Of a DNA stretch of 64,000 nt, positions 35,363 through 43,839 are shown piece after piece (the first letter of the stretch is position 1; each line of letters opens with the position of its first letter). The position numbers and the translations under genes are program-made. The DNA lies in the IMG/VR virus record IMGVR_UViG_3300043395_002432, positions 62,001 to 126,000 of that record. One strand, given 5' to 3'. Below the pieces are notes generated by a model. It did no database searches, had not been told where the DNA came from, and was given only the letters and a program-made list of their open reading frames with translations. The DNA comes from a virus.

Positions 35363-35375
35363 GCTCCACGAAGCA

Positions 35376-35402
35376 CCAAAGCCCCAGGGTCGCTGGGGCT
35401 TC
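35376..35402 (-). terminator. Intrinsic terminator of the UvsW-like helicase gene
   Basis: GAAGCCCCAG and CTGGGGCTTT arms with a CGACC loop on the minus strand, about 50 bases after the stop. The upstream half is duplicated at 35414-35432. Confidence 0.8.
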
Positions 35403-35429
35403 GCGCACCCCATGTCGCTGGGGCTTCGC

Positions 35430-35442
35430 GCATTCGAATTCG
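35430..35442. repeat. TTCGAA-core palindrome, asymmetric variant
   Basis: GCATTCGAATTCG combines one common arm and one GC-variant arm, 10 bases after the helicase stop. Confidence 0.8.
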
Positions 35443-35451
35443 TCGACGAGG

Positions 35452-37122
35452 TCAGCCCCCGGATCGCACCACAGGAGGACGCTTGACGTAGCGCGCCAGC
35501 TCCGAGAGCGATCCATCCTGCGGTAAGCTCTGACGCGCACCAATGGAGTTGTAGAACTCGATCCGCCGAACCGCCTTCCGCATGAAGCGCGTGTTCGTCT
35601 GCACCATGTCCACGACGACCGGATCAGGCTTGCCCGTACACGTCCCAGCCCGCCACGGACACCGCTCGCCACACTTCTTGGTGGGAGGACAGTGACGACG
35701 AATCCGCCCCACCATCTGCTCCACGTCGCTGAACGGCATGCAGAGGATCATGGTGTCAAGCGACTGGTTGTTATACCCCTCCTCGATCATCTGCTTGGTA
35801 GACAAGATGATCTGACAGTTATTGAACACCTCCAGCTCTTGCTCCGTCACCGCACGCTTCTTGAGCGTCTCCTCCTTGTAGATCGGCTGCTTGGTGTCAG
35901 GATCGAACTCAGGCCGCTGCCCCGTCGCCCAGCCCACCGTGATCTGCGAGAGCCACCGACGTGAAGCGTCCCCCTGCTCCAGCGCCTTCGTCGCCCACTC
36001 CTTCTCCTCCTGAAGGTAGCCCCAGAAAAGCGTAAGCTGCTCGATCCGCGTCGACAGCAGCATGACCTTCCGCCCCAACGCAGCCGCCTTCAATGCCTCA
36101 GCCACACAGCTCCGGTTGTGATGCTCGTTCTGCGCGATGATGTTGTCCACTTCCGCCGAATTTGCGTTCTCAGGGTCAATCCACTTGCCCCACTTCCGAA
36201 AGAAGGGAATCTCCCCCGCGTTCACGAATTTCACAATGGGCCGTCGACTCTCGGTCTTAGCCGCGTACCCAATCTCCCCGAAGTTATCCAAGAAGGCCCG
36301 CTCGCAGCCGTCCTTCCGCCGAGGGGTAGCTGTCAACGCCAGCCGGTAGGCTGCGCTGAATTTCGGAACCACGATGCTGAACGTGTCAGATCCCGTCCGG
36401 TGTGCCTCGTCCACGACGACCGTACCGAAGTACGAATACACTTCCTCTGGATATTGTCTCTGCGAAAGGGAATGGATCATCCCGATCACAATGTCCTTCC
36501 CCTTGTAGTCACAGACCGGCCCCTGAATCTTGCCGATCTTCGCCCCCGGAAGGAAGGTCTGAATCTCCTCCTTCCACTGCTTCATGAAGAACTCCTTGTT
36601 GACGACCACCAAAGCGGTACGCCCAAGTCGATAGATCGCACGAAGCGACGAGGCGGTCTTGCCGAAGGCGCAGGAGGCTTTCAGGATCGACCCGCCCCAA
36701 GGCTTGTCCTCCAAACCCTGACATTCCGCAGGCAAATGCCCCTCGCGCACCTTGCTGTACTGCCCCATCTTGACGAGGATCTGATCAATGGCCCTCGGCT
36801 GCTCCTCGTAAGGAGCCTGATCCGACCCACGAAAGCCCCCCGCAATGCATTCGGCGCTTAGCGCCTCTCCCCGAGAGACCTCGAGGATCTCTTGGTGCGG
36901 AGCCGTCTTGTTCCGAGCGTACCACATGCGCGGGACGTAGATCGCCTCGTCGTCCTCCCGGTAGAGCTTCAGCGGCCCTCGCGCCTCCCCTATGTCGCTC
37001 GTCGACTGAGGCTGGATCGTGAGGTTGCCCCGAATCACCAAGAGCGCGTCCTCTTTCAATCCGTCAGCAGCCCCAGCCCCATGCTTCGGGAGCCGCACCA
37101 TAGAACCGATCCTGACCTGCAT
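35452..37122 (-). CDS. Superfamily 2 DNA helicase (UvsW-like)
   Basis: I start at ATG 37122 after GGGGGATCGG, giving 556 residues. SF2 motifs are in order: P-loop ASCAFGKT, DEAH box in GTVVVDEAHRTG, ALTATP (motif III), and QMVGRIRRH (motif VI). A four-cysteine cluster (CPPTKKCGERCPW) follows motif VI. T4 UvsW remodels R-loops and branched DNA and controls the switch to recombination-dependent replication. Neighbours (SSB upstream, recombinase block downstream) support that role. Confidence 0.9.
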   Translation of the reverse strand: MQVRIGSMVRLPKHGAGAADGLKEDALLVIRGNLTIQPQSTSDIGEARGPLKLYREDDEAIYVPRMWYARNKTAPHQEILEVSRGEALSAECIAGGFRGSDQAPYEEQPRAIDQILVKMGQYSKVREGHLPAECQGLEDKPWGGSILKASCAFGKTASSLRAIYRLGRTALVVVNKEFFMKQWKEEIQTFLPGAKIGKIQGPVCDYKGKDIVIGMIHSLSQRQYPEEVYSYFGTVVVDEAHRTGSDTFSIVVPKFSAAYRLALTATPRRKDGCERAFLDNFGEIGYAAKTESRRPIVKFVNAGEIPFFRKWGKWIDPENANSAEVDNIIAQNEHHNRSCVAEALKAAALGRKVMLLSTRIEQLTLFWGYLQEEKEWATKALEQGDASRRWLSQITVGWATGQRPEFDPDTKQPIYKEETLKKRAVTEQELEVFNNCQIILSTKQMIEEGYNNQSLDTMILCMPFSDVEQMVGRIRRHCPPTKKCGERCPWRAGTCTGKPDPVVVDMVQTNTRFMRKAVRRIEFYNSIGARQSLPQDGSLSELARYVKRPPVVRSGG

Positions 37123-37152
37123 CCGATCCCCCAACGAGCGAGAGGCTTGAGA

Positions 37153-37170
37153 AACGCATTCGAATGCGTT
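37153..37170. repeat. Perfect 18-bp palindrome after the SSB gene
   Basis: AACGCATTCGAATGCGTT with GC-variant arms; a GGG/TCTC extension could make it a weak terminator after the stop at 37217. Confidence 0.88.
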
Positions 37171-37216
37171 CCCCAAGCCCCTTTATCCCGAACTCACCAA
37201 GAGGCGAGTTTCGCCC

Positions 37217-38245
37217 TTAGAACGGGACGTCGTCGTCGCCGTCGAACGAGCCGCCATCCGCCGCGCCCGTCGCCTGCTTGATCTTGTCCTTCAGCGACCC
37301 CACACCAAGAACCTCCGCCAGCCGCTGCGCCATCCCGTACCGCTGCTCCAGCTCCAGCCCCGAGTAGATCGGCAGCTCGGCAGCGGTGAACGGCGCGAGG
37401 CTGGTGTACTTCATGCGCGCCTCGCACTTCGAGAAGTCCCCGAAGATCTGGGGGTTGTCCGCCACCAGCTTCTTCAGCGCCACCAAGCCGTCCTCGGGCG
37501 AGGAGTAGCGCAGCCGGTAGTTGGTGGACTTGTCGATCCCCTTCAGCCAGGGAGCCACACCCTCCTCCTGAATCGAGAGGAGATCCTTCACCGACCACTC
37601 CGTCCCGCAAGAGGAGGTCTGCTTCCCAGACCGCTTGGCCACGAAGATCCCACCAAGGGCCGAACCACCCCACTTCTCGGCGCGGGCGTTCATGAAGAGC
37701 TTGAAGTCGCCGCCCGGAACCCAATTGCCCTTAGCGTCCTTGCTGGTGATGCTCATGAGCGCCAGCCGCTTCCCGAACTGGTACTCCTTCCCGTTCGAGA
37801 CGTCGGGCAGGACGCCCCGACCGAGATCGTCGGCCTTGGCAAGCGTTCCCAGCACCAAGACCGGGACGATCATCTTGGTCTGCGGACGCCGAGGAGCGCC
37901 GTCAGGATCGAGCTTCCCGTCCTTGTTGATCCGGGTCTCGCAGATCGGGCAGTAGTCGTCCACCTTGTCCTTCCCAGCGGGCGGGATCACCTTGGGGCAG
38001 ACCACGAAGTTGTCAGTCGCCCCAGAGAAGCCGAGCTTCTGGAAGGCGAAGCCGATGTTGTGGATCGGCATACGGATCGGGCTGTCGGTGAGGCACATGA
38101 CGAGCTGGGCCGTGTCGGGCTTCACCGAGAAGGGGAAGGGAACCCGCGTGGCACCACCGCCAGCACCACCACCAGGGGAGGCACGCCGGAAGGGATCGGC
38201 GTAGGGATCGGTAGGATCGAAGTCGAAGCTTGGGATCTGGGACAT
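37217..38245 (-). CDS. Single-stranded DNA-binding protein (gp32-like)
   Basis: The 342-residue product starts at ATG 38245 (AAGG upstream); the longer frame runs into non-coding DNA. A glycine-rich N-terminus is followed by an OB-like core with a zinc-type cluster (CPKV, then DDYCPICETRI), comparable to the zinc site of gp32. The C-terminus ends in SFDGDDDVPF, the acidic tail SSBs use to recruit partners. It stands between primase and helicase genes. Confidence 0.8.
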   Translation of the reverse strand: MSQIPSFDFDPTDPYADPFRRASPGGGAGGGATRVPFPFSVKPDTAQLVMCLTDSPIRMPIHNIGFAFQKLGFSGATDNFVVCPKVIPPAGKDKVDDYCPICETRINKDGKLDPDGAPRRPQTKMIVPVLVLGTLAKADDLGRGVLPDVSNGKEYQFGKRLALMSITSKDAKGNWVPGGDFKLFMNARAEKWGGSALGGIFVAKRSGKQTSSCGTEWSVKDLLSIQEEGVAPWLKGIDKSTNYRLRYSSPEDGLVALKKLVADNPQIFGDFSKCEARMKYTSLAPFTAAELPIYSGLELEQRYGMAQRLAEVLGVGSLKDKIKQATGAADGGSFDGDDDVPF

Positions 38246-38410
38246 GGTCTTGGTGCCTTGTTGCCTTACGGCTGTTGTTGGCTTTGCTTGCGCCGCTTGC
38301 GATCCTGATTGATCGCTGCCCGCCCCTTCTATATACCCTGGGCGACCAAAGAGGTCGAGGAATCCCGTGTAAGCCAATCGTCAAGTGGGCAGGAACGAAT
38401 TCGAATTCGC
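38246..38410 (-). promoter_or_regulatory. Leader of the SSB gene with a TATATAG element
   Basis: GGGTATATAGAAGGGG on the minus strand lies about 85 bases before ATG 38245 and resembles the TTATATAG element at about 30395, so both may be late -10 boxes. A palindrome copy lies upstream at 38396. Confidence 0.45.
38396..38409. repeat. TTCGAA-core palindrome after the primase stop
   Basis: CGAATTCGAATTCG begins one base after the stop codon at 38411. Confidence 0.9.
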
Positions 38411-39565
38411 TCAGAGCTGGATCGTCGCCCGACGCACCCCAGCCTCCAGCGGAAACTCCGAATCGCGCACCAAGCGGAGACGCTCGTTCAGCACGTCCAC
38501 ATGCTCTTGGTGCATCTCCCCTGGATCTTTCACCCCCGGCGGGAGCAGGATCGTGATCAGCGCACGCCCAGGCTCATTGAATCGAAGGAAGTTGTCCACC
38601 TCCCGGTTCATCCCCCGACCCGCGTCGTCCTGATCCCCCATTGTCGCAAGCGGCATCGTTGGTGCAATCCGAGCCGAGATCTTCCGAATCTGACTCCACG
38701 CAGGGTGCGCCCCCATGATCGCCAACGGGGAAGCCTCCAGCCCCAAGCTCAGCGGTCGAAGGACGTCGAGGAAGCCCTCCACGAAGATCGGGATCGCATT
38801 CGCCTTGTAGTAACGCTCCCCGTACAGAAGGATCGACTTCTCCATCCCAGGAGTATGGTAGTACTTCGGATGATTGTGACCGCAACGCTTACACACGCTA
38901 AGCGGCTTCTCAAGCGTAGCGTCGCACCGCTCACAGATGCATGACGTCCTGTAGCTCCGCGCCGAAATCCCATGCACGACCCCAAGCTGATCTCGAATCG
39001 GGAAGATCGCACGCTGACGACGACGATCCGTCATCACCCCAAACCACGCAAGAACGTCAGGAGAGATCCCCCGATCCACCAAGTACTGCGGCACCTCATC
39101 GTCATACGACTGAAGCTCGTCCATTGAGAACGACGAATTCGACTTCGGTCGATACGACGTCTCCGTTGGTGCCACATGCGGTCGAACCACCGGCTCGAAC
39201 TTCACACGCTCCAGCGCATGATTCGACGACACCCACCGCAACGAACTCAGCCGCGAGAGGTTGAAGGGATCTTCCTCTCCCCGATCCTCCTGCCGCTCTT
39301 GCACATGCGAAAGGAGATCCCAAAAACGCTCGCCAAGCTGGTGCGCGAAGTACATCACCAGCCCTTCGAGCTTCCCCGTATGCCCGCAGCCAAGGCAGCA
39401 ATAACCAGGGATCGTCCCCGGAGGAGACTCCAAGACCGCAAACGAAGGCGACCGGTCGTCATGGAACGGACAGCAAGCCAACACCTTCTTCGCTTTGACC
39501 TTCACCTCCTTCAGGCCGAGCTGGTGCAGGACGAGCGCAATCGCCTCCGGGCTGGTGTTCATCAT
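38411..39565 (-). CDS. DnaG-type primase
   Basis: The 384-residue product (ATG 39565, or 39562) has a CHC2 zinc finger at 31-60 (CCPFHDDRSPSF, then CCLGC), a linker, a second zinc cluster (CICERC, CKRC) and the TOPRIM motifs IFVEGFLDVL and GDQDDAGRG. It makes RNA primers for lagging-strand synthesis. A second zinc plus primase-like gene lies at 55267-56979. The start is coupled to the preceding stop (ATGATG). Confidence 0.9.
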   Translation of the reverse strand: MMNTSPEAIALVLHQLGLKEVKVKAKKVLACCPFHDDRSPSFAVLESPPGTIPGYCCLGCGHTGKLEGLVMYFAHQLGERFWDLLSHVQERQEDRGEEDPFNLSRLSSLRWVSSNHALERVKFEPVVRPHVAPTETSYRPKSNSSFSMDELQSYDDEVPQYLVDRGISPDVLAWFGVMTDRRRQRAIFPIRDQLGVVHGISARSYRTSCICERCDATLEKPLSVCKRCGHNHPKYYHTPGMEKSILLYGERYYKANAIPIFVEGFLDVLRPLSLGLEASPLAIMGAHPAWSQIRKISARIAPTMPLATMGDQDDAGRGMNREVDNFLRFNEPGRALITILLPPGVKDPGEMHQEHVDVLNERLRLVRDSEFPLEAGVRRATIQL

Positions 39566-40065
39566 GAGAGAAGCCACATGAGCGAACCCTGCACCAAGCT
39601 CCACAGGAGGCTCGAGAGGACGATAAAGCCAGCCCGCTGCATCTGCGTCCGCCCCTCCACCGAGACGAACTCCACGATGAAGGTCGAGAACTCGATCTGC
39701 CGCGCCTGAAGCCGAAGCCAGAGCGAGATCGGCCCCTCTTGCCCGTTCAGACGGAAGACCCGGTGCGAGAGCGTCCGCTCCCAGAAGAAGCCAAGCGCCA
39801 CCTGAAGCGGGATCGTCGCCAGCGTAGGAGCGATGGCAATCCCCCCGAGGAGGAGGGCAAGGAGCCGAACGAGCGCCACCTTGGTGTGGTAGCCGTACAG
39901 CACAGAGGGCCGATCCTCGATCTTGTCAGGATTGACCTCGGCCTCCCCCTCGGGAACCAGATCCGGTAGAAGGAATGCTTGAACATTCACCTCCTCAGGA
40001 CGGTAGAGAAGGTAGACCCCGATCTGCACCAAGGTCACAACGAGCATGAGAAGGATCGTTTCCAT
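39562..40065 (-). CDS. Inner membrane protein, three predicted spans
   Basis: 167 residues from ATG 40065. Predicted spans: residues of about 4-22 (ILLMLVVTLVQIGVYLLY), a long hydrophobic region around 62-92 (LLALLLGGIAIAP) and 146-164 (IVLSSLLWSLVQG). No lipobox or enzyme motif. Its neighbours are replication genes, so it might tether replication to the membrane or act in lysis control; neither is shown. Confidence 0.68.
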   Translation of the reverse strand: METILLMLVVTLVQIGVYLLYRPEEVNVQAFLLPDLVPEGEAEVNPDKIEDRPSVLYGYHTKVALVRLLALLLGGIAIAPTLATIPLQVALGFFWERTLSHRVFRLNGQEGPISLWLRLQARQIEFSTFIVEFVSVEGRTQMQRAGFIVLSSLLWSLVQGSLMWLLS

Positions 40066-40086
40066 GCCCCAATGATAGCGCACTCC

Positions 40087-40533
40087 TCAGGGAAGCGACT
40101 GCGCCTCGAACCCTGAAGGCGTCAACGAGATCGAACGCACCCCAAGCCTCCTCATCTCCCGCGCCAAGATCGAGAGTTGCAAGCTTGGTGCTGGGGCCGA
40201 CGATGCCAGCCGCATCTGCTCCTCAAGCGAGGCATGCGCGACCACCTTGCGCGCCTCTCGCATGTACGCCGTCCGAACCTTCTTCCCAAGAAGCTCCCGA
40301 CACCGCTTGTTCGTCAAATGCGGATCTTCCAGAAGCATCAGCACCAACGGGATCATGTACCGCGAACGAAGCGTCAGATCCGACGCAATCCGCTGATCGT
40401 CCTGAATCCGCTTCGGATCGTACCGATACACCGTCGCCACGAAGGGGGTCTGCGGAAGCTCATGCGTCGGCTCCGCCGGAGGCGGAGGCGGAGGCAACGT
40501 CAGCCCAAGTAACTCCTTCACTTTTTCCCACAT
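40087..40533 (-). CDS. Small helical protein, unknown
   Basis: 148 residues. A proline run follows the first helix (LTLPPPPPPAEP). The rest is helical with a basic centre (RCRELLGKKVRTAYMREARK). It overlaps the gene upstream by 16 bases. No family recognised. Confidence 0.62.
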   Translation of the reverse strand: MWEKVKELLGLTLPPPPPPAEPTHELPQTPFVATVYRYDPKRIQDDQRIASDLTLRSRYMIPLVLMLLEDPHLTNKRCRELLGKKVRTAYMREARKVVAHASLEEQMRLASSAPAPSLQLSILAREMRRLGVRSISLTPSGFEAQSLP

Positions 40534-41195
40534 TTCCTACTCCTTACGCGCTGAACGATCCCGAAGTGCGTCCGTCTCCCGTGCGCCGGGGCAACCCCGA
40601 TCCCCTCCCCCTCCGTCGCTAACGGGATCGGAAAGAACCTAAGCCACGGTCGGCTCCCGAAAGAGATAGGATCGAGGACGTCCTCCGTCCGTAAAAAGCT
40701 CGCAAAGCCCCACCTCGGCTTATCGCCGTCTAACGTGTAGATTTGATAAATCGCCCCAGGGTACAAAACCGTTGGAAGCGGACTTACCCAACAGAACTTG
40801 AACTCGTTGACCGCATACGCCGTCTGCCCAAGCGAATGCTGTATCCAGAACCGCTCCTCGTCTTGCGGCTTGTACATCTTGGTGCGACGAGGACGACCAG
40901 CCGCAGGATCTCGAATCGGAAGGTACGGAGCCGTTGGATTCTCCGCGATCAGCTCTGCCTGCATTCGCACCAACGCCTGAAGGAGCGCACGCCCTTCCGG
41001 CCCCTCGGGAACAACAAGCTCTACCTTCTCGGGAGGCGCACCCTCGATCTCGTCGACATGCCCCCTCCGCTTCTTCTCTCTCTTTTCCGCACGCTGTTCT
41101 GCGAGTTTCCGATGTTGCTCCGCAATCCTCCGCGACCGCGCCCCTTCCCTCGTCGCTTCCTTCTCGGTCGCTTCCTTCTCGACCCTGCGCCTCAC
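40518..41195 (-). CDS. Uncharacterised protein with a basic coiled N-terminus
   Basis: I start at GTG 41195, which overlaps the methylase stop. The first 50 of 225 residues are an almost pure Lys/Arg/Glu helix (EKREKKRR). The rest has strands and a segment FWIQHSLGQTAYAVNEFKFCW resembling a small binding domain. No family is recognised. Confidence 0.6.
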   Translation of the reverse strand: MRRRVEKEATEKEATREGARSRRIAEQHRKLAEQRAEKREKKRRGHVDEIEGAPPEKVELVVPEGPEGRALLQALVRMQAELIAENPTAPYLPIRDPAAGRPRRTKMYKPQDEERFWIQHSLGQTAYAVNEFKFCWVSPLPTVLYPGAIYQIYTLDGDKPRWGFASFLRTEDVLDPISFGSRPWLRFFPIPLATEGEGIGVAPAHGRRTHFGIVQRVRSRKCGKK

Positions 41196-41899
41196 TCCAC
41201 ACCCCCCATGAATGCCCGCAGCAGATCCTCTGCCTTCTCGATGCGGGACGCGTCCGAATCGAACCCAATGTAGCGACGCTTGGTGCGGTGACACGCACGA
41301 GCCAACGGCCCAAGCCCAGAAAAGATGTCCACCACCAAGTCCCCTGGCTCCGTCCACCGCTCGATCCACTGAGCCATCCAATCCGTGGGCTTCTCGGAAT
41401 GCTGCCGCCGCTGCGAAGCATGACCATTGCGAAGCGCACCAAAGTGGTTCGTGAGATGCACCCCCTTGGTGTAGAGCAACACAAGCTCAGCCGCACCAAG
41501 CCAATGATGCCCAACGCCGCCACCGTCCTTCACCCACGCACCTCCAGAGACGTAGCGCCACTTCAGGTCGTGTGACTCATGGAACCACCGCTCGAGAAGC
41601 GGAAACGTCGCCCACATGGCCAGCCGAACCCCACGCTCCTTGGTGCGCTCCTCAGGAAAAGCAGCATGCACGCGATTCAACGCACGCACGATGTCGCCCA
41701 TGCTCATGTTCGCGTAGTGCTTCTCGATCTCCGCCACGTCGGCCCGACCGTAGAGACCCCCCTCATACGTCCACGGCGGATCAGCCACCACCAAAGAGGC
41801 GTCCGCGATGCAAGCGAAGTCGACTTCGTTGACGTCCCCCTGGACGAAGCGAATCTCAGGGGGAAGGGCTGTGGGCTTCAGATCAGGGAAGAGCTGCAT
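41192..41899 (-). CDS. MT-A70-type N6-adenine DNA methyltransferase
   Basis: This 235-residue enzyme has the D-P-P-W catalytic motif (VVADPPWTYEG), the EKPTDWMAQW region and the SAM motif VVDIFSGLGPLARAC, the order of the MT-A70 family. It is the second DNA methyltransferase in the window and of a different class from the one at 21612-23048. It could protect phage DNA; its target is unknown. A palindrome copy (41815-41828) lies inside it. Confidence 0.87.
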   Translation of the reverse strand: MQLFPDLKPTALPPEIRFVQGDVNEVDFACIADASLVVADPPWTYEGGLYGRADVAEIEKHYANMSMGDIVRALNRVHAAFPEERTKERGVRLAMWATFPLLERWFHESHDLKWRYVSGGAWVKDGGGVGHHWLGAAELVLLYTKGVHLTNHFGALRNGHASQRRQHSEKPTDWMAQWIERWTEPGDLVVDIFSGLGPLARACHRTKRRYIGFDSDASRIEKAEDLLRAFMGGVE

Positions 41900-41917
41900 T
41901 CCCCGATCCTATCCCGC

Positions 41918-42346
41918 TCAGAGGAGCCAGGGCATCGCCGGAACCCGCGCCCGATCCCGCTCAGCGCGCAGCCGCTCAAGGATCGTGAGCAGGTCGAACG
42001 CCCCTTCCCATGTCCAGGGATCATGCGGCTCAACCCGCAGGCAGCGGGTGGCCATGCCCCCAGAGACCCACTCGAACTCGAACCGGAACCGCCCCTCACC
42101 GTTCGGGGGGGCCACGATCTGGGCCATTGCGAAGCACACCGACCCCGTGCCGTTCCAGGCCGCGCCGAGGAAGATACAGGGACGCGCCCAATCCCGACGA
42201 CGACCCCAGCCAGCCGTGGGGGCGCGACCCGCCTGCTGCGTGCTGCGGGGCAGATCGCCCCCGCGCAAGAGAGCGCGGATCGAAGCCTCGGTGGCGGGGT
42301 CGAGGGGGGGGCGCTGGATCGGGGGAAGCGTGATCGTGGTCGTCAT
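41918..42346 (-). CDS. Unknown protein, probably leaderless
   Basis: 142 residues starting at ATG 42346. The -10 box TATCTT of a doubled-TTGAC promoter ends six bases before the ATG, so the transcript likely begins at the start codon. The protein is Arg-, Gly- and Trp-rich with a strand region (RFRFEFEWVSGG). It lies in a 670-base stretch without CACCAAG-type words. No family recognised. Confidence 0.6.
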   Translation of the reverse strand: MTTTITLPPIQRPPLDPATEASIRALLRGGDLPRSTQQAGRAPTAGWGRRRDWARPCIFLGAAWNGTGSVCFAMAQIVAPPNGEGRFRFEFEWVSGGMATRCLRVEPHDPWTWEGAFDLLTILERLRAERDRARVPAMPWLL

Positions 42347-42351
42347 GCCAG

Positions 42352-42395
42352 CAAGATACGCACCCTCTCGCTCAGTGTTGTCAGGATTGCGTCAA
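42352..42395 (-). promoter_or_regulatory. Doubled-TTGAC promoter P1
   Basis: TTGACG and, 11 bases on, CTGACA, then TATCTT 20 bases later on the minus strand, immediately upstream of ATG 42346. Confidence 0.8.
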
Positions 42396-42872
42396 GAGCA
42401 TACTCGCCCGCTCTAACGCCGTGAAGAGAAGAATGCCGATCCCTTGCTCGTAGCTCTCGCTTGGTGCGGGGACGTGAAGGCAGAAGGTCAGCCGCGTCAG
42501 GAACTGGCCGTCTGGCACCATGTAGCTCAGCCGGTGATGCCCCTCGCAGGTCGGATCGTAGAACGGCCCATGATGGAGCTTGGTGTGCTTCCCGATCCCC
42601 TGAATGATCTGCGCCACCGTTCCCGCATGCGACAGATCCGGCACCAAGAGATCCCCACGACGAGCGGGCTTCATGTGCTGCTTGGTGCCAGGACGAAACC
42701 GCAAGAGCCGAAGCCCCTCAGGATCGTAGAGCGAATGCCGCGAGATCAGAAGCGCGAACGCCTCAGGACGAATCTCTGGCTCTGTTAGCCATTCCCCCCA
42801 ATCTGGAAGGAGGGAACGAATTCGACTTCGGTTCAACACCCCAGAGGGGGCCACGAGAGGTACTCGACTCAT
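42381..42872 (-). CDS. Uncharacterised protein
   Basis: 163 residues. Contains a central His-rich segment (HTKLHHGPFYDPTCEGHH) that could bind metal and a LLVPDLSHAGTV strand-turn. The first codons include a palindrome copy (42817-42830). The ribosome site is distant (GAGGAGG 20 bases off), so the exact start is uncertain. No family recognised. Confidence 0.62.
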   Translation of the reverse strand: MSRVPLVAPSGVLNRSRIRSLLPDWGEWLTEPEIRPEAFALLISRHSLYDPEGLRLLRFRPGTKQHMKPARRGDLLVPDLSHAGTVAQIIQGIGKHTKLHHGPFYDPTCEGHHRLSYMVPDGQFLTRLTFCLHVPAPSESYEQGIGILLFTALERASMLLTQS

Positions 42873-42908
42873 GGCGAGAGACGTAGCCTCCTCTGCGGGT
42901 TCGAGCGA

Positions 42909-43184
42909 TCAGACCGGGTGGTGGTACGCCTCGATCACGACGCTGGCCGGGATGTCGAACTTGTTGCGGAAGTCCGCAATCATGGCGTCGGGGGTAAAGC
43001 GACCGTAGCGCATGACGGGGGTTTCGAGGTCGAAGGTGGAGCCATGCCCCACGCCCTCAGGGAGGTGGGGGTAGTTGTGGCTCTCGATGCGGTAGGCCCA
43101 CTTCGAGATCACGCGAAGGCGGATCTTGCGGGGGGCGGGAGCGGGGCAGGAGACCTTGAAGGCGATGCGAGCGACGTTGGTCAT
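42909..43184 (-). CDS. Small unknown protein
   Basis: 91 residues from ATG 43184 after AAGGAG. Mostly strands at the N-terminus (RIAFKVSCPAPAP, KIRLRVISKWAYRI) and a helical C-terminus. It lies in the longest word-free interval (42.69-43.99 kb), suggesting recent acquisition. Confidence 0.62.
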   Translation of the reverse strand: MTNVARIAFKVSCPAPAPRKIRLRVISKWAYRIESHNYPHLPEGVGHGSTFDLETPVMRYGRFTPDAMIADFRNKFDIPASVVIEAYHHPV

Positions 43185-43203
43185 TTTGTGACTCCTTGAG
43201 GGG

Positions 43204-43776
43204 TTAGAGGCGACCATGCCAGGAACGGCGGCTATCTTCGCCCGAGAATGCCCGAGCGTCCATGTCCGCCTCTTGCTGCCGCCAAGCGCGCAGGGCTTCG
43301 GCTTGAGCAAGGCGCTGAGCCTCAGCAGCAGCCGCTTCCCGCCGGATCTGCTCAGCAAAGCTGGCGCGGCGCTCGGCGCGGTCGGGCGAGGCGAGGGTGA
43401 GGGCGATCTGCGCCTCCTCGAAAGCGAGGGCTTGGGGGCGAGGGGGGCGATCAGAGAGGCTCGCGTCGTAGAGTTCGCTGAACGCCTCAAAGGAGGCGAG
43501 AAGGCGCTGAATGAGCGCCTCATTCTCAGGCGTGGGGTTGCTCAGCCCGACGAGCCAGTGAATCCATGCCCATGTGAGGTTCGTCTCACCCTCGGGCCAT
43601 TCGGCTGGGGTGAGCGCCATGCTCTCGAGGGCGCGGCGATCCGCCTCGTCGACGGCATGCGTGGCCGCCCGATCCGCCAGCCGGTAAATCCACCGGCTCC
43701 ACTCCCCCATGTAGATGTTCTGGTTGAAGAACATGGCTCGCAGCTCGTTGGCGATCTGCGCTGGGGTAGGGGTCAC
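43204..43776 (-). CDS. Uncharacterised helical protein
   Basis: I start at GTG 43776 after GGAGAGAGC because the ATG at 43800 lies inside the -10 box of promoter P2. The 190-residue product is helical, with Trp-rich first half (EWSRWIYRLADRAA, TWAWIHWLVGL) and an Ala/Arg/Gln-rich coiled C-terminus. It lies in a word-free interval. No family recognised. Confidence 0.6.
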   Translation of the reverse strand: MTPTPAQIANELRAMFFNQNIYMGEWSRWIYRLADRAATHAVDEADRRALESMALTPAEWPEGETNLTWAWIHWLVGLSNPTPENEALIQRLLASFEAFSELYDASLSDRPPRPQALAFEEAQIALTLASPDRAERRASFAEQIRREAAAAEAQRLAQAEALRAWRQQEADMDARAFSGEDSRRSWHGRL

Positions 43777-43795
43777 GCTCTCTCCGGTTACCCCC

Positions 43796-43839
43796 TTCAT
43801 AGGATCGGCTCACCGCTGCGTATGTCAAGATTGTGTCAA
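43796..43839 (-). promoter_or_regulatory. Doubled-TTGAC promoter P2
   Basis: TTGACA repeated at 11-base spacing, then TATGAA 21 bases after the second box, upstream of GTG 43776. Confidence 0.82.

Larger units (their letters stand above)
34820..35451 (-). promoter_or_regulatory. 630-bp non-coding control region
   Basis: This is the longest stretch without a gene. It holds three bipartite elements (34991, 35163, 35301), a TTAGCTT box upstream of the gene at 34819, the terminator of the helicase gene (35376-35402) and an imperfect direct repeat of GTCGCTGGGGCTTCGCGCA. The cluster of repeats between replication genes also fits an origin. Confidence 0.65.
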
